A DNA stretch of 64,000 nucleotides from Planctomycetaceae bacterium (GCA_012729315.1 JAAYDI010000175.1:1-64000), one strand, 5' to 3'; positions 37,999 through 50,200 are shown, numbered from the stretch's first letter. Notes: generated by a model from the sequence alone, not told the origin. Program-made: numbers and translations.

Positions 37999-40524
37999 GT
38001 GACAGGGATGGGAACGATGGGGCTGGCCCGCGACACGTTGCTGCCTGCATGTCGGGCGCGCCGGGCCTGCCGTACCGTGCGTTGCGACGGCGGGAGTTCA
38101 GGCGGGAGTTCAGGCGGGAGTTCAATAGTGTGGCGGTGGTGTCTCCCGATCCTGCTCATGGTTGCCTGTGCAGCGGGTCTGCCCCGCGCGCTGGCACAGC
38201 TGACCGATGTCCAGGTCGACGAAGCGGGCAACGAGGTGCGGGCCTGGCTGGAGCACGTCGAAGCGTTTCTGGCTGATGCGCAGTGGGAGGACGCGGTCGA
38301 GACGTTGCGGCGGGTGATGGAGAACCGGGGTGACCGGCTGATCGAGACGCCGGTGGACGCCGTGTGGCAGGCGCGCGGCTTTGTCGCCTACGTGCCGCTG
38401 CGCGACTACTGCCAGAAGCAACTGGCTTCCTGGCACACGCGTGCTCCCCAGGCGCTGACCCTCTACCGTCAGCAGGTGGAGGGGGTGGCGGTACGGGCCT
38501 ATGAGGAGGCGTTGGCGCAGGGCAGCGAGGCCGGTTTGCAGCGGATCGTCGACGAGTTGTTGTTGAGTTCGGTGGGGGATCAGGCGCTGCTGCGGCTGGG
38601 CGAGATGGCGTTGGAACGCGGCAACTACACGCTGGCCCGTCGCAGCTGGGAGTCGATCCACCCGCAGCTGCGTGTCTTTCCGGCGGCCGCGCAGGTACTC
38701 GGGTGTGTGCCCGGCTGTGCCTGGTGGTCGGCCCTGCGCGGCAGGAACTGGGAGGCGCAATGGTCCGCGCTGGCCGCTGCTTTCGCCCAGCCTGCGGGGC
38801 CCGTGGGCTGGCTGGCGTACCCGGACAGCGACATCCCGCTCTCTGCGGTCCGCGCCCGCCTCGTGCTGGTGTCGTTGCTGGAAGGTGCGTTCGAACGGGC
38901 GCGGCTGGAGGCCGAGCTGTTGCGACGGCTGGATCCGGAGGCGGTCGGCGTGCTGGCGGGACGTCGCGTCAAGTTGGCGGACGCCGTGGCGGAACTCCTG
39001 CAGAGCGCACAGGCGTGGCCCGCGCCGTCGCATCCGGTGGGCTGGCCGACCTTCGCCGGTTGTGCCGCGCGCAACGGCCGGGCGGAGGAGGGGGTCGACG
39101 TGGCGCTGCGGCCCATCTGGCGCGCCGCCCTGCCGCGACTGATGGATCAGGAGGATTTCTTGAGTCGCGGCCAGCTGCGCGTGGCGGAGCCGGCCGACGG
39201 GTTGCTCAGCCATCACGTGGCCGTGGACGACGGCGTCGTGTACGTCTGCCAGCTGGACGCGATCCGCGCTGTGCGGCTGGCCGACGGCCAACCGCGCTGG
39301 CCGCTGCCTGACGCGGGGCCTGCGGCGCCTGACACGGCGGCGGGCGTGATTTTCCAGGGGCGGGGAGGGATGCAGGACGGGGTGCCGCGCCGTTCCACGC
39401 ACGCCGGCGTGCCGCGTCAGAGTGTGACGATCGACCAGGGGCGTCTCTTTGCGCGGCTGGGGCCGGCCTGGATCGGTGGGGGTGATCAGTCTCCGCTGCG
39501 GGACGAACAGCGCAGTTATCTGGTGGGGCTCGATCTGGCCACCCAGAAACTGCTGTTCGATCGCATTCTGCCCGGCGCACCTGGCTGGGAATTCGAGGGT
39601 GCGCCGCTGGCGCGCGGGGCACGCCTGTATGCCACGTTACGCCGCCGCGATCCGGCTACCGCTCAGATCAAGGTGGTCTGCTACGCGGTGGAGACGGGGC
39701 GTCTGGTCTGGGAGCGGGACGTGGTGCGGGGCGAGCCTCTGGCCGACGTGTTGTTCGAACAGGCCAGCGGCCTGCTGTCGCTGTCCGACGACACGCTCTA
39801 CTACAATACGAACCTGGGAGCGGTTGTCGCGCTGCGTGCGCGCGATGGACAGGTGAGCTGGCTGTGCCGCTACCGCCGGTCGGGCGCGAGTGACGACGAG
39901 CCGGACCTGATCGACCGGCACTTCTTCCGCGACGTCACCCCGTGCCTGGTGGATCGCGGAACGGTCTATGTGGCGGCTGCCGATTGCGATCACCTGTTCG
40001 CCCTGGACGCCGCCAGCGGGCACCTTCTGTGGAGCACGCCTGCCGGGATGGCCACCGATGTCGTACACTTGTTGGGAGTGGCCGGGGACAGGCTGGTGGC
40101 CAGTGGCGATTACCTGTACTGGCTGGACGCATCGTCGGGCGCTGTGGTGTGCCAGTTTCCGGGGCCGCAGGGAGGAGCGCGGGGACACGCAGGACCGCAG
40201 CCGCGCAGCCAGGGACGCGGGGTGCTGGCTGGCCGCGAAGTGTACTGGCCCACACGCGAGCGGATCTACGTGTTCGACCAGGAGACTGGCCGCCAGGTGC
40301 GGCAACCGATCGAGCTGGCCGCGCTCGGGTTGCAGGGTGGGCATCTGGTCGTCGCGGATGACGTCCTGTTGATTGCCTCGGTCGACGAACTGGTGGCCTT
40401 GAACGCCACCGGCCGCACAGAAACGCAGCATGTCGGCGCGGCCGCCACAGCACAGCGGCAGACAGTACAGCGCCAGGCAGTACAGCGCCAGGCAGTACAG
40501 CGCCGGAAAGAGACGGAACCATGA
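37999..40524 (+). CDS. PQQ-type beta-propeller protein with helical N-terminal region
   Basis: The product is up to 841 residues: a membrane anchor or signal (about 45-66, [20 protein letters not shown]), a helical, tetratricopeptide-like region to about 340, then a propeller with repeats such as [20 protein letters not shown] and [14 protein letters not shown]. The blades are of the PQQ/BamB kind, but I see no PQQ-binding tryptophan-docking site, so a scaffold role is more likely than a dehydrogenase. A GTG at 37999 and ATGs at 38008 and 38017 are all possible starts. GGSS repeats sit before the signal, and RQAVQ repeats at the C-terminus. Its stop overlaps the moxR start (ATGA). Confidence 0.83.
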   Translation: MTGMGTMGLARDTLLPACRARRACRTVRCDGGSSGGSSGGSSIVWRWCLPILLMVACAAGLPRALAQLTDVQVDEAGNEVRAWLEHVEAFLADAQWEDAVETLRRVMENRGDRLIETPVDAVWQARGFVAYVPLRDYCQKQLASWHTRAPQALTLYRQQVEGVAVRAYEEALAQGSEAGLQRIVDELLLSSVGDQALLRLGEMALERGNYTLARRSWESIHPQLRVFPAAAQVLGCVPGCAWWSALRGRNWEAQWSALAAAFAQPAGPVGWLAYPDSDIPLSAVRARLVLVSLLEGAFERARLEAELLRRLDPEAVGVLAGRRVKLADAVAELLQSAQAWPAPSHPVGWPTFAGCAARNGRAEEGVDVALRPIWRAALPRLMDQEDFLSRGQLRVAEPADGLLSHHVAVDDGVVYVCQLDAIRAVRLADGQPRWPLPDAGPAAPDTAAGVIFQGRGGMQDGVPRRSTHAGVPRQSVTIDQGRLFARLGPAWIGGGDQSPLRDEQRSYLVGLDLATQKLLFDRILPGAPGWEFEGAPLARGARLYATLRRRDPATAQIKVVCYAVETGRLVWERDVVRGEPLADVLFEQASGLLSLSDDTLYYNTNLGAVVALRARDGQVSWLCRYRRSGASDDEPDLIDRHFFRDVTPCLVDRGTVYVAAADCDHLFALDAASGHLLWSTPAGMATDVVHLLGVAGDRLVASGDYLYWLDASSGAVVCQFPGPQGGARGHAGPQPRSQGRGVLAGREVYWPTRERIYVFDQETGRQVRQPIELAALGLQGGHLVVADDVLLIASVDELVALNATGRTETQHVGAAATAQRQTVQRQAVQRQAVQRRKETEP
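38089..38124. repeat. Three perfect 12-bp repeats encoding GGSS
   Basis: GGCGGGAGTTCA occurs three times in a row (38089-38100, 38101-38112, 38113-38124), giving a [12 protein letters not shown] segment just before the membrane anchor of the propeller protein. Confidence 0.9.
40453..40506. repeat. 15-bp repeats at the 3' end of the propeller gene
   Basis: Units of CAGCGCCAGGCAGTA (40453-40467 with changes, 40468-40482, 40483-40497, then a partial unit). They encode RQAVQ repeats at the C-terminus, right before the ATGA overlap with the next gene. Confidence 0.85.
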
Positions 40525-41585
40525 CGCTTCCTTCAGACGATCGCCAGGCTGTCGAGGCACTGGCTGCGGCCTACCAGCAGATCGCGCACGAACTGGGCAA
40601 GGTCATTGTGGGGCAGCAGCTGGTCATTGAGCAGCTGATGGTGGCCATCTTCGCGCGCGGGCATTGCCTGCTGGTGGGTGTCCCCGGACTGGCCAAGACC
40701 CTTCTGATCCGCACTCTGGCCAGCGCGCTGTCGCTGCAGTTCAACCGCATCCAGTTCACTCCGGATCTGATGCCGGCCGACATCACCGGCACGGAGGTCA
40801 TCCAGGAGGATCGTTCGACGGGGGTGCGCGAGTATCGGTTTCTTCCGGGGCCTGTGTTTGCCAACATCGTGCTGGCGGACGAAATCAACCGCACGCCCCC
40901 CAAGACACAGGCGGCGCTGCTCGAGGCGATGCAGGAACAGCAGGTGACGGTGGGCGGCGAGAAGCACGCGTTGCCGGACCCGTTCTTCGTGCTGGCGACT
41001 CAGAACCCAATTGAGCAGGAGGGGACGTATCCGTTGCCGGAAGCCCAGCTCGACCGATTCATGCTGCACGTGTGGGTGGACTACCCGACGGAAGCGGAGG
41101 AGCTGGAGATTATCAAACGCACGACGGCCGAGTACACGGCGGAGGTCCAGCCGGCGCTCGGCGCCGCGCAGATCATCAATCTCATGCGGATCATCCGCAG
41201 GGTGCCGATTGCGGACCATGTCGCCCGGTACGCGCTGCGTCTGGCCCGTCTCACGCGGCGGCACGAGGCGGATGCGCCCGATTTCGTGAAGGAGTATGTG
41301 CAGTGGGGTGCCGGGCCGCGGGCGAGCCAGTACATGGTGTTGGGCGCCAAGGTGCGCGCGGTGCTGGCCGGGCGCTACTACGTGCGTCATGAGGACATCC
41401 GGGCCCTCGCTCCGCCGGTGCTGCGGCACCGTCTCCGCACCAACTTCAACGCCGACGCCGAGGGCATCTCCACCGACGAGATCATCCGGCGCTTGATTGA
41501 CTTCGTTCCGACCGATGACGAACGTGAGGGGGCTGGTGGAAAGCAACCCGCAGTCTTTAGATCCGCGGACGCTGGCCAAGATTAA
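40521..41585 (+). CDS. MoxR-family AAA+ ATPase
   Basis: The 354-residue ATPase is a chaperone-like protein that typically acts on VWA-domain partners. Walker A is GVPGLAKT (residues 53-60) and Walker B IVLADEIN. The family stretch [16 protein letters not shown] and the sensor [20 protein letters not shown] are both intact. Its ATG overlaps the propeller stop by four bases, and the DUF58 gene begins inside its 3' end. The downstream DUF58, BatA-like and VWA genes are the usual partners, which supports the assignment. Confidence 0.95.
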   Translation: MTLPSDDRQAVEALAAAYQQIAHELGKVIVGQQLVIEQLMVAIFARGHCLLVGVPGLAKTLLIRTLASALSLQFNRIQFTPDLMPADITGTEVIQEDRSTGVREYRFLPGPVFANIVLADEINRTPPKTQAALLEAMQEQQVTVGGEKHALPDPFFVLATQNPIEQEGTYPLPEAQLDRFMLHVWVDYPTEAEELEIIKRTTAEYTAEVQPALGAAQIINLMRIIRRVPIADHVARYALRLARLTRRHEADAPDFVKEYVQWGAGPRASQYMVLGAKVRAVLAGRYYVRHEDIRALAPPVLRHRLRTNFNADAEGISTDEIIRRLIDFVPTDDEREGAGGKQPAVFRSADAGQD

Positions 41586-42441
41586 AGGCCTGCACCTGCG
41601 CGCGCGGCACATCGTGGAGGGTTACGTAGCCGGCCTGCACCGGAGCCCCTTTCACGGATTCTCGATCGAGTTCGCGGAGCATCGGGAGTACGCGCCGGGG
41701 GATGATCTGCGCTACGTCGACTGGAAGGCGTTCGGGCGGACCGACAAGTTCTACGTCAAGCAGTTCGAGGACGAGACGAACCTCATCTGCCAGCTCGTGC
41801 TGGACGTCAGTGAAAGCATGAGCTATTGCGGGCCGCGCGCGGCGCTCTCCAAGTTCGAATATGCCCAGGCACTGGCAGCGGCGCTGGCCTGGCTGGTGCT
41901 CCAGCAGCAGGACGCGGTGGGGCTGGTGACGTTCGACCAGCAGATCCGGAACCGCGTGCGGCCGAGCAGCAGTCCGTCCCATCTGCGGCAGGTGCTGCAG
42001 GTTCTGGAGGCGGCGACGCCGGAATCCCGGACCCGGGCGGGCGCGGTCTTCCACGAGCTGGCCGAATGGATGACCAAGCGCAGCGTGGTGGTCGTGTTGA
42101 GCGACTTGTTTGACGACGTGGAGGTGTTGCTCTCGGGCCTGGAGCACTTCCGGCAACGGCACCATGACGTGATTGTCTTCCACGTGCTGGATCCGCAGGA
42201 AGTCGAATTCTCCTTCGCCCGCCCGACCATGTTCCAGGGGCTCGAAGCGCTGCCGCGCGTGGTGGTCGACCCCCGCTCGCTGCGGCGCGCCTACCTGCGG
42301 GAATTCGACGACTTCCTGCGCACCGTCCGGCTCGGATGCCGCCGCCATGGGTTGGATTACCAGGTGATGCGTACCGATCGCCCGCTCGATCTGGCGCTGT
42401 CCAGTTACCTGTCGGCGCGCGCGTCCCGGATGCGCGGATAG
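41515..42441 (+). CDS. DUF58 protein, MoxR partner
   Basis: The 308-residue protein has the DUF58 core ([31 protein letters not shown]) and a VWA-like metal-site remnant [11 protein letters not shown]58 proteins pair with MoxR ATPases, as here. The ATG at 41515 overlaps moxR by 71 bp. A GTG at 41536, with GAGGGGG just upstream, has a better ribosome-binding site and gives the usual family length, so the true start may be there. The next gene starts eleven bases after the stop. Confidence 0.92.
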   Translation: MTNVRGLVESNPQSLDPRTLAKIKGLHLRARHIVEGYVAGLHRSPFHGFSIEFAEHREYAPGDDLRYVDWKAFGRTDKFYVKQFEDETNLICQLVLDVSESMSYCGPRAALSKFEYAQALAAALAWLVLQQQDAVGLVTFDQQIRNRVRPSSSPSHLRQVLQVLEAATPESRTRAGAVFHELAEWMTKRSVVVVLSDLFDDVEVLLSGLEHFRQRHHDVIVFHVLDPQEVEFSFARPTMFQGLEALPRVVVDPRSLRRAYLREFDDFLRTVRLGCRRHGLDYQVMRTDRPLDLALSSYLSARASRMRG

Positions 42442-42452
42442 TGGGTGTGAAC

Positions 42453-44666
42453 ATGATCTCTGTCACCGGTATGGCTCTGCTGTCTGCGTTCTGGCCGTTC
42501 GCCAGCGGCGTCATGCTGTGGTGGGGTCTCGCGGCGCTCATCCCGCTGGCGATCCACTTCCTCAGCCGCCGCCGCTACGACGAGGTGCCGTGGGCGGCCA
42601 TGAAGTTCCTGCTGACGGCGATCCGCAAGAATGCCCGCCGCTGGCGGCTCGAGCAGCTGGCGTTGCTCGCGCTGCGCGTCCTGATCCTCCTGCTGTTGGC
42701 CGTCGCCCTGGCGGATCCGATCTGGCCGCTGTTCGGCGCGGCCGCGAGCCCGAGCGGTTCGGCGGGGGACGCGCACGTCGTGGTGGTCATCGACGCGTCG
42801 TTCTCGATGGACTACCGCCACGCGGATGGCACGCGGTTTGACGCGGCCAGGCAGCTGGCGGGGGAGCTGGTGAAGAGCCGTTTCCAGGGGGACGGGTTCT
42901 CGCTGATCCTGCTGGCCGCGCCCCCCGTGGTTGTCGTTGGCGATCCGGTGTTTGACCGGGAGGATCTCGCGGCGGAGATCGCGGAGCTGCAGCGGACCGA
43001 CGGCGGCGCCGACCTGGCCGCCACGCTGGCCGAGATCGAACGCGTGGTGGATCGTACTGCCCGGCGGGAACCACGCCTGCTGCGCCGCCGCGTCTGCTTC
43101 TTCACCGATCTGGGACTGACGACCTGGGGGGCCGTGTCCGAGGCGGCGGTGCAGGGGGCGGTGGCACGCCTGGCGGACAAGGCGGATTTGCAGCTGGTCG
43201 ACCTGGGGGAGGCGGGGGGCCAGAACGTCGCCGTGACGCGCGTCGTGGCGGCCGAAGGGATCGTCACGGTCGGCACGCCGACGCGGATCGACATCGAGGT
43301 GGAGAATCTTGGGGATGCCGACCGGCCGCGGCATGGTGTCGAGGTGCTGGTCGGCGGACAGCGGATTTCGCAGGAACAGCTGGATGTGCCGGCCGGCGGG
43401 CGTGCCACAACCGCCATCGTGCACCGCTTCCAGATCCCGGGCGAACAGATTGTGGAGGTGCTCACGGCCAGCGACCCGTTGGAGGTCGACAACCACCGCT
43501 GGCTCAGCCTGTCTGTGCGGCCGGCCCTGGAGGTGTTGTGTGTGGAGGGCAAGTCCGGGGCGGCCCGCCACGTGGCGCTGGCGCTCGAGCCGGGCACATC
43601 CCAGCAGTCGCAGGTGCGCCCGTCGGTCCAATCGGAGATCGCGCTGCTGGAAGAAGATCTCAGTCGCTACGACTGCCTCTTCCTGTGCAACGTCCGCCGG
43701 TTTGGCCGCGACGAGGCCGGGCTGCTGCGGCAGTTCCTCGAACAGGGTGGTGGCGTGGTGATGTGTCTGGGCGATCAGGTCCAGGCGCAGAACTACAACA
43801 GCATTCTGGGGGCCGCCACCGGCGGGCTGCAGATCTTGCCGGCACACCTGGGTGATCCCGTGCCGCTGGGTGAGTACTTCTTCGACCCGCTGGAATACCG
43901 CCATCCGATTGTCGAGCCGTTTCGCGGGCACGAACGTGCCGGGCTGCTGACCACTCCGATCTGGAAGTATGTCAAGCTGGAGCCGTTCCCGGGCGACGAT
44001 GTGCGGACGGCGCTGGCGTTCGAGAACCAGGATCCGGCCGTGTTGGAAGCCAGCGTGGGGCGCGGGCATGTGATTGTGCTGGCCACGGACGCCGCGAGCA
44101 CGTCGGTGGACGCGACGACGGACCCACCGACTCCCTGGTCTGCCCTGGCGGCCTGGCCCAGTTTTCCGCCGCTGGTGCAGCAGATGCTCAGGTCGGCCGT
44201 CCGCGGGCGGGTACAGTTGCGCAATGCGATGGTGGGGGACGTGCTGCGCGGTGCCGTGCCAGGCGGGCTGGCCGATGCCTCCGTGGTGTTGACCGATCCG
44301 GCCGGGCGCAGCCAGCGTCTGTCGGCGGAGGGCACGGGCAGTGTCAGCGAATGGACCTTTACGGACACGGCGCGCAGCGGTGTCTATACCGGCGTCGTGG
44401 GTGGCACGGAGGGCACCGTACAGCGCTATGCAGTGAATGTTGATACGCGAGAAAGCCGGCTGGAACGTTTGGACCCGGAGCTACTGCCGCGCGCGATCCA
44501 GCGCGGCGCGAGCGACACGGCGTTCCGCCGCACGCATGCCACGGCGTCGCATGCTTCACAGTCGTTCCGATACCTGTTGGCAGGCGTGTTGCTGTTGCTT
44601 CTGAGCGAGACGTTGCTCGCCTGGCTTTTTGGAAGGTCGGCCGCTCATGCTGCAGTGGTGTCATAG
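42453..44666 (+). CDS. BatA-like membrane protein with VWA domain
   Basis: The 737-residue protein begins with the aerotolerance-type N-terminal domain: a membrane helix, then LIPLAIHFLSRRRYDEVPWA and a second helix (ALRVLILLLLAVALADPIWP). A VWA domain follows with the metal site VVVIDASFSMDYR. After it come immunoglobulin-like and Rossmann-like regions, and a C-terminal membrane helix (LLAGVLLLLLSETLLAWLF). It should be anchored in the cytoplasmic membrane with a periplasmic bulk. ATG 42453 is used; 42471 is an alternative. Its end overlaps the next gene by 20 bp. Confidence 0.9.
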   Translation: MISVTGMALLSAFWPFASGVMLWWGLAALIPLAIHFLSRRRYDEVPWAAMKFLLTAIRKNARRWRLEQLALLALRVLILLLLAVALADPIWPLFGAAASPSGSAGDAHVVVVIDASFSMDYRHADGTRFDAARQLAGELVKSRFQGDGFSLILLAAPPVVVVGDPVFDREDLAAEIAELQRTDGGADLAATLAEIERVVDRTARREPRLLRRRVCFFTDLGLTTWGAVSEAAVQGAVARLADKADLQLVDLGEAGGQNVAVTRVVAAEGIVTVGTPTRIDIEVENLGDADRPRHGVEVLVGGQRISQEQLDVPAGGRATTAIVHRFQIPGEQIVEVLTASDPLEVDNHRWLSLSVRPALEVLCVEGKSGAARHVALALEPGTSQQSQVRPSVQSEIALLEEDLSRYDCLFLCNVRRFGRDEAGLLRQFLEQGGGVVMCLGDQVQAQNYNSILGAATGGLQILPAHLGDPVPLGEYFFDPLEYRHPIVEPFRGHERAGLLTTPIWKYVKLEPFPGDDVRTALAFENQDPAVLEASVGRGHVIVLATDAASTSVDATTDPPTPWSALAAWPSFPPLVQQMLRSAVRGRVQLRNAMVGDVLRGAVPGGLADASVVLTDPAGRSQRLSAEGTGSVSEWTFTDTARSGVYTGVVGGTEGTVQRYAVNVDTRESRLERLDPELLPRAIQRGASDTAFRRTHATASHASQSFRYLLAGVLLLLLSETLLAWLFGRSAAHAAVVS

Positions 44667-47052
44667 CCTGTGGAACAGTGTGCTGGGGGGCCCGTCACCG
44701 CGCGCCGGCGAAGGGCTCGAGCGGACGTTCAGCCACACCTGGCCGTGGCCCCCCTGGGTGACGCTGCTGTTTCTGATTGCCGCCGCCGCCTACGTGGTCG
44801 CGGTGTACCTGCGGGAGCCGGGCGCGGTGTCGCGCCGGACACGTCTGACGCTGGCCTCCATCCGCATCCTGCTGATCGCCGTGCTGCTGGTCATGATGTA
44901 CGGCTGGATGCTCAACCGGCACCGCACGGATCTGCCCGACCTGGTGCTGGTCGTGGACGATTCCCAGAGCATGGGGGTGGTCGATCCGATCGACGAATCG
45001 CGTCTGGCAGACCGCCTCGACAGGCAGCTGCGAGCGTTGCAGCTGACGGCGCCCACCCGCTTCAACCGGGTCAAGACTCTGCTGCTCGATCCCGGCGACG
45101 GCTGGCTCGCCCCTCTGCAGGAACGCTACAACGTCAAGCTGTACCAGCTCGGTACCACCGCGCGGGTACAGAGCGGACAGGAGGAATCGCTGCGCGACGT
45201 GCTGCTGGCGGCCACGGCGACGCAACCGGTGAGCCGGCTGGGGGACGGGCTGCAGGCCATCCTCGAATCGCAGCGCGGCCGGCCGACGGCAGCCGTCGTG
45301 CTGCTGACCGACGGCATCACGACCGAAGGCAAGTCGATCAGCGACGTGGCGCACTATGCGCGCCGCAAGAACATCCCGCTGTTCCTGTGTGGCGTGGGCG
45401 AGGAACGGCCGGCACGCGACCTGCGGATCTCCGATCTGCTGGTCGACGATGTGGTCTTTGTGGGCGATGTCGTGCATGTCGACTTCAAGCTGACAGGCAG
45501 CGGGTTCGACACGGAGCAGGTGACCGTGTGGCTGGCGCGGCAGGGGCAGGATGCGCGGCTGGCGCAGCAGACGGTGACCGTCGCGGGGGACGGCGCGCCG
45601 CACGGCGTCCGGCTGTCGTATCGGCCGGGCGAGGAGGGGGAATACGAGCTGGTGGTGGGGGTGGAGCCACTGGCCAACGAATCGAACCTGGAAAACAATC
45701 GGCTGACACAGCGGCTGCGCGTGCAGGACGAGACAATTCGCGTCCTGTATGTGCAGGAGTATCCGAGCTTTGAGTTCCGGTTCCTGAAGACGCTGCTGGA
45801 ACGCAGCATGAAGCCGTCGGGGAGCGGCAAGGCGGTTGAGTTGACGACGGTGCTGCAGGAGGCCGATCTCGAGTATGTCGAGCTGGACAGGACGGCGCAG
45901 CGCGTGTTTCCGGTGAGTCGCGAGGAGCTGTTTGCGTACGACGTGGTGATCTTCGGCGACGTCAATCCGTCGTACATGAGCCGGCCGGTGCTGGAGAATC
46001 TCGCCGCCTTTGTCAAGGAGCGTGGCGGCGGCATGGTGTTGCTGGCCGGCCCCCGCCACACACCCCTGGCGTATCGCGGCACACCGCTGGAGGATCTCAT
46101 TCCGGTGGATCTCAGTTCGGTCCTGATGCCATCTGACGAGTCATTGTCACAGGATGCGTGGCGCGTGCAGCCGGCGTTGCTGGGCGCCGCCAGCCCGCAA
46201 CTGCAACTGGCTGACACGGCGGCGGCCAACCTGGAGGTGTGGCGCGGCCTCCCGCCGCTGCGCTGGCTCCTCGACGCGCCGGATGTCCGGCTGGGCACGC
46301 GTGTGCTGGTCGAGGCCGTCGCCGCTGCCGACGGGGCGCAGCCCGGCCGGCCGGTGATCATGCTCAGTTTCGTCGGCGCCGGGCGCGTGGTGTTTCATGC
46401 CACGGACGAGAGCTACTTGTGGTCCCGCGTGCGCGGCAGCGACCAGTACTACGAACGGTACTGGATGCAGACGATCCGCTACTTGAGTCGATCTCGACTC
46501 CTCGGCGCCAGCCGCGCCGTGGAACTGCTGTCCGATCGCGCGCAGTACTACCGGGGCGAGGTGGTGCCGCTGCACGTGCGTTTCTTCGACGAACGGATGG
46601 CGCCGGTAGCCGACGACGGTGTGGTCGTGGTGGTCGAGCAGGACCAGGGGCGGCGTCAGCGCGTCAAACTGCAGCGCGACCTGGCGCGGCGCGGCATGTT
46701 CGAAGGTACGGTCAGCCATCTGGCGGAAGGATCGTACCGGGCGTGGATCGCGGCGCCGACCGTCGAGGACAATCCGGCGGCAGCGAGTTTCACGGTGGTG
46801 CCGCCCCCCGGCGAGTTGGCGCGGCTGGCCATGGATGCGGGCGATCTGCGGGCGGCGGCCAAGACGTCGCAAGGCCGCTTCTTTGACGCCCGGTCCGCGC
46901 ACCGGTTGCTCGACGCGCTGCCCGCCGGCCGGCAGGTCCGCATCGATTCCCTGCCGGCCGTGCCGGTCTGGAATTCACCGCTGCTGGCCGGCCTGTTCGT
47001 GGCCCTCTTGACGTGCGAATGGCTCATCCGCCGCCGGCTGGGGTGGACGTGA
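44647..47052 (+). CDS. Membrane VWA / glutamine-amidotransferase-like protein
   Basis: The 801-residue protein has two membrane helices near the N-terminus (VTLLFLIAAAAYVVAVYL and ILLIAVLLVMMYGWML), a VWA domain with LVLVVDDSQSMG, a CARDB-like beta domain, and a Rossmann region (VVIFGDVNPSYMSRP... GGGMVLLAGP) of the amidotransferase-like fold, plus a C-terminal helix. It is the second VWA protein of the operon, and both probably form an envelope complex under MoxR control. The ATG at 44647 has GGAAGG ten bases upstream; a TTG at 44629 is in frame. Confidence 0.88.
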   Translation: MLQWCHSLWNSVLGGPSPRAGEGLERTFSHTWPWPPWVTLLFLIAAAAYVVAVYLREPGAVSRRTRLTLASIRILLIAVLLVMMYGWMLNRHRTDLPDLVLVVDDSQSMGVVDPIDESRLADRLDRQLRALQLTAPTRFNRVKTLLLDPGDGWLAPLQERYNVKLYQLGTTARVQSGQEESLRDVLLAATATQPVSRLGDGLQAILESQRGRPTAAVVLLTDGITTEGKSISDVAHYARRKNIPLFLCGVGEERPARDLRISDLLVDDVVFVGDVVHVDFKLTGSGFDTEQVTVWLARQGQDARLAQQTVTVAGDGAPHGVRLSYRPGEEGEYELVVGVEPLANESNLENNRLTQRLRVQDETIRVLYVQEYPSFEFRFLKTLLERSMKPSGSGKAVELTTVLQEADLEYVELDRTAQRVFPVSREELFAYDVVIFGDVNPSYMSRPVLENLAAFVKERGGGMVLLAGPRHTPLAYRGTPLEDLIPVDLSSVLMPSDESLSQDAWRVQPALLGAASPQLQLADTAAANLEVWRGLPPLRWLLDAPDVRLGTRVLVEAVAAADGAQPGRPVIMLSFVGAGRVVFHATDESYLWSRVRGSDQYYERYWMQTIRYLSRSRLLGASRAVELLSDRAQYYRGEVVPLHVRFFDERMAPVADDGVVVVVEQDQGRRQRVKLQRDLARRGMFEGTVSHLAEGSYRAWIAAPTVEDNPAAASFTVVPPPGELARLAMDAGDLRAAAKTSQGRFFDARSAHRLLDALPAGRQVRIDSLPAVPVWNSPLLAGLFVALLTCEWLIRRRLGWT

Positions 47053-47114
47053 GCACAGAGAATGTGGCAGCAACTGCGCTGCGGCGAGCCGGGCCTCGGG
47101 GGCGTGGCGCGCGG

Positions 47115-47144
47115 TTGGCCAAAGGCGCGGCGGTGCGGTATGAT
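47115..47144 (+). promoter_or_regulatory. Possible internal promoter before the coiled-coil gene
   Basis: TTGGCC (47115-47120), an 18-bp spacer and TATGAT (47139-47144), in the only large gap (158 bp) of the operon. If it is used, transcripts begin near 47151, which fits the start codon at 47211. Confidence 0.4.
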
Positions 47145-47210
47145 TCGATGCGGCAAACGTGGCGTGTATCGGAACAAGGACGGCGCGGGATAGCGACGGC
47201 GTGGGATAGC

Positions 47211-50200
47211 ATGGCGACCAGCGACATCGTGTCCAGTACGCGATCCACTGTGCAGCAACGGGTGCGGCGCGTGGCTCGGCGCGCGCACCTGCTGGTGTGC
47301 CTGCACGGTGTCAGCTGGTTCGTGGCCACGGTCTGCCTGGTGGCGCTGTGTCTGGGTGTGAGCGACTATCTGATCCGGTTCCAGGACCGGGGAGTGCGTC
47401 TGATCTGTTTCGCGCTGGTGTGGCTGGTCGCCGCCTGGGCCGTTGTGCGCTATCTGGTGAGTGCCTGGCGGTATCGCTGCAGCGATCTGCAGGCGGCACG
47501 GTGCATCGAGCGATGGTTTCCCGGTCTGGGAGATCTGTTGTCGAACGCGGTGGCGTTCAGTGCGCAGAGCGCGTCGGATCCGAAGGCCGGTTCGCTGGAA
47601 TTGCGAGCGGCGGTCATTGCTCGGGCTGAAGCGGCTGTCGAGCCGCTTGATTTGACCGCGTCTCTGGACCGCCGGCCCGCGCTGCGCGCGGCGTGCGTGG
47701 CGGCCGTGGTCCTGACGCTACTCGCGCTGCTGGGCGCGGCCAACGGACCGGCCACGCGGCTGGCGGCCAAGCGGCTGCTGGTTCCCTGGGGAGCTGATCA
47801 TTGGCCGCGCCGGCACGTGCTGAGATTCGTGGTGGCTCCCACGCACGTAGCAGCCGGTCAGGATTTCGAGGTGGAACTGGTGGATGACAACGGTCGCCTT
47901 CCGGACCAGGTCCAGATTCACTACTGGCACGAAGGCGACGCGGATGCCGGCATCGAGACACACGCCATGCAGCCGCTGGGACAGAAGCTGACCCATCGCC
48001 TGCCCGGTGTGACGCGCGGGTTCCGCTACCGGGCGACCGGGGGCGACGATCAGAACATGGCGTGGCGGGAGTTGCGGGTCGTCCAGCCCGCTCGGGTCCT
48101 GTCCCAGGAGATCCACCTTGTGCCCCCCGCCTACACCGGACTTGCCGCGCGGACAGCGACGGGCAGTTTCCGAGCCTTGCAGGGAACGCGGGTGGCCCTG
48201 CATGTGCGGGTCAGCAAGCGATTGGCTGCCGCGGCCTTGGATACCGATACGACGTCGGGCCCCCAGCGGATACCGCTGCGCCTGGATGGAGACCGCCGCG
48301 ACTGCACGCTCAGCCACCAGGACGACCCGGGCTGGGAGATCCGCCAGACCGGTGGATACGGGTTCCATCTGGTCGACGCGGACGGAGTGGACAGTGGGAC
48401 GCAGGAACGCTGGGAGGTGGAAGCCATCGTGGATACGCCCCCCACGGTGACGCTCAAGCAGCCGGCGGCGGATCTGTTTGTCACGCGGCACGCCACCATC
48501 CCGCTGGAAGCTATCGTGAAGGACGATCTGGCGATCCGCTCTGTGACGCTCCAGTTCACGCGGGACGCTACAGCGGAAGACACGCACCAGGTGGTCCCGC
48601 TGTGGACCGGACCGGATCAGGTGACGCCCGAATCGGACCATGTGGCGCGCGGCGACGATGAGGGCGTACAGCGGACGGTACAGCATGCGTGGGACCTGGC
48701 CACAATGCCGGATCTGGTGCCCGGATCGCAGATCGATTTTCGAGTGGTGGCCGCCGACTACCAGCCGCAGGAGAGTCCCAGCGCGAATCGGCGGATCACG
48801 ATCATCTCGGCGGAAGAACACGAAGAACGGACCGTGCAGCGTCAGGCGGAGATCCTGGCGCAGATTGCGGAAGTGGCCCGATTACAGCAGCAGACGTACG
48901 AACAGACCACGCAGGTCGCGGTCCCGCTGCGCGAGCGCGCGGCGCTGAGCCGCGACGACATCGACCAGCTGCAGGGTGCGGAGCTGAACCAGCGGCAGGT
49001 CCAGCAGCGGCTGGGGCATCCGAGCGACGGCATCCAATCGCAGGTCGCCGACCTGCTGAGCGACATGCAGCGCAATCAGCTGGATAGTTCCGCCGCCATG
49101 GCACGGCTCGCGCAACTGCGCGACGGCATCCGGGCGCTGAACGAGCAGGCATTGCCCGGGATTGAGCACCACCTGATCGATGCGTTGAAGATGGCGCGGG
49201 AGAATATCGGCGCCCGCGCCGAGACCGGAACCCCCGACGCGTCGCGGGCCCGCCAGCCGCTGCTGCAGCTGGTGCACGAAGCAACGGCCGCGCAGCAAGA
49301 GGTGATTCGTACACTCGAACAGATGCTCGGTCAGCTCGCACAATGGGACAGCTACCGGCGGCTCGCCACCGAAGTGGGCCGCCTGCGGCGCGAGCAGGAA
49401 GATGTGCGGCAGCGGACCGAGTCCCTGCGCCAGGAGACGCTGTCCAAGGATCTGCAGGACCTGACAGACGCCCAACGCATCACGCTGCGCCAACTCGCTG
49501 AACAGCAGAATGACATCGCCCTCCGCTTCGACATGCTGCAGGGCCGCATGCACGTGACGCGACAGGAACTCTCGGCGGCGGATCCGCAGGCGGCTGCCAT
49601 CCTGGACGAGGCCCTGACAATGGTAGAGCGCGCCGGGGTGAGCGGCGATATGCGGAACGCCGCCCGGCAGATGGGGGCGAATCGCTTGAGCCAGGCTGCC
49701 GAAGAGCAGGGGCAGGCCATCCAGTCGCTCAGCCAGTTGCAGGATATCCTGGCCAATCGCCAAGAGGGCACGCCCGACGACGAACGCCGCCAACAGCTGG
49801 AACAACTGCTGCAGGCCGTGGCGGAACTGATCGATCGGCAGCAGCGTCTGGCGACTGAAACACAGCAGCTTGAGGAGTCCCGGCCGGCTGCAGGCGACGC
49901 GGCGCCGGCCGGCTGGGACGAGACGCTCCAGCGTCTGACCGCGGAGCAGGTGGCGCTTGGGCACGACGTCGGGAGTCTCCAGAATCTGGTCGCCGACATC
50001 GACTCCTTCATGCTGACACTGCAAGATGTGCAGCGCGCGGCGGCACAGGCAGCGGCAATGCTGCAGGAGCGAGACACGGGGGCCAGCACGCAGGCGCACC
50101 AGCAGGATGTGCTGGACGCGCTGATCCGCCTGCGCGAAGTGCTCAATGAGGAGCCGATTCCGTCGCCACCCGACACGCCGGCACCGGATTCCCCTCCGGC

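Noticed and set aside
37999-40524. PQQ-dependent dehydrogenase
   Set aside because: Propeller repeats are present, but catalytic Asp/Glu and calcium-binding motifs of dehydrogenases were not found; a structural propeller is more likely.
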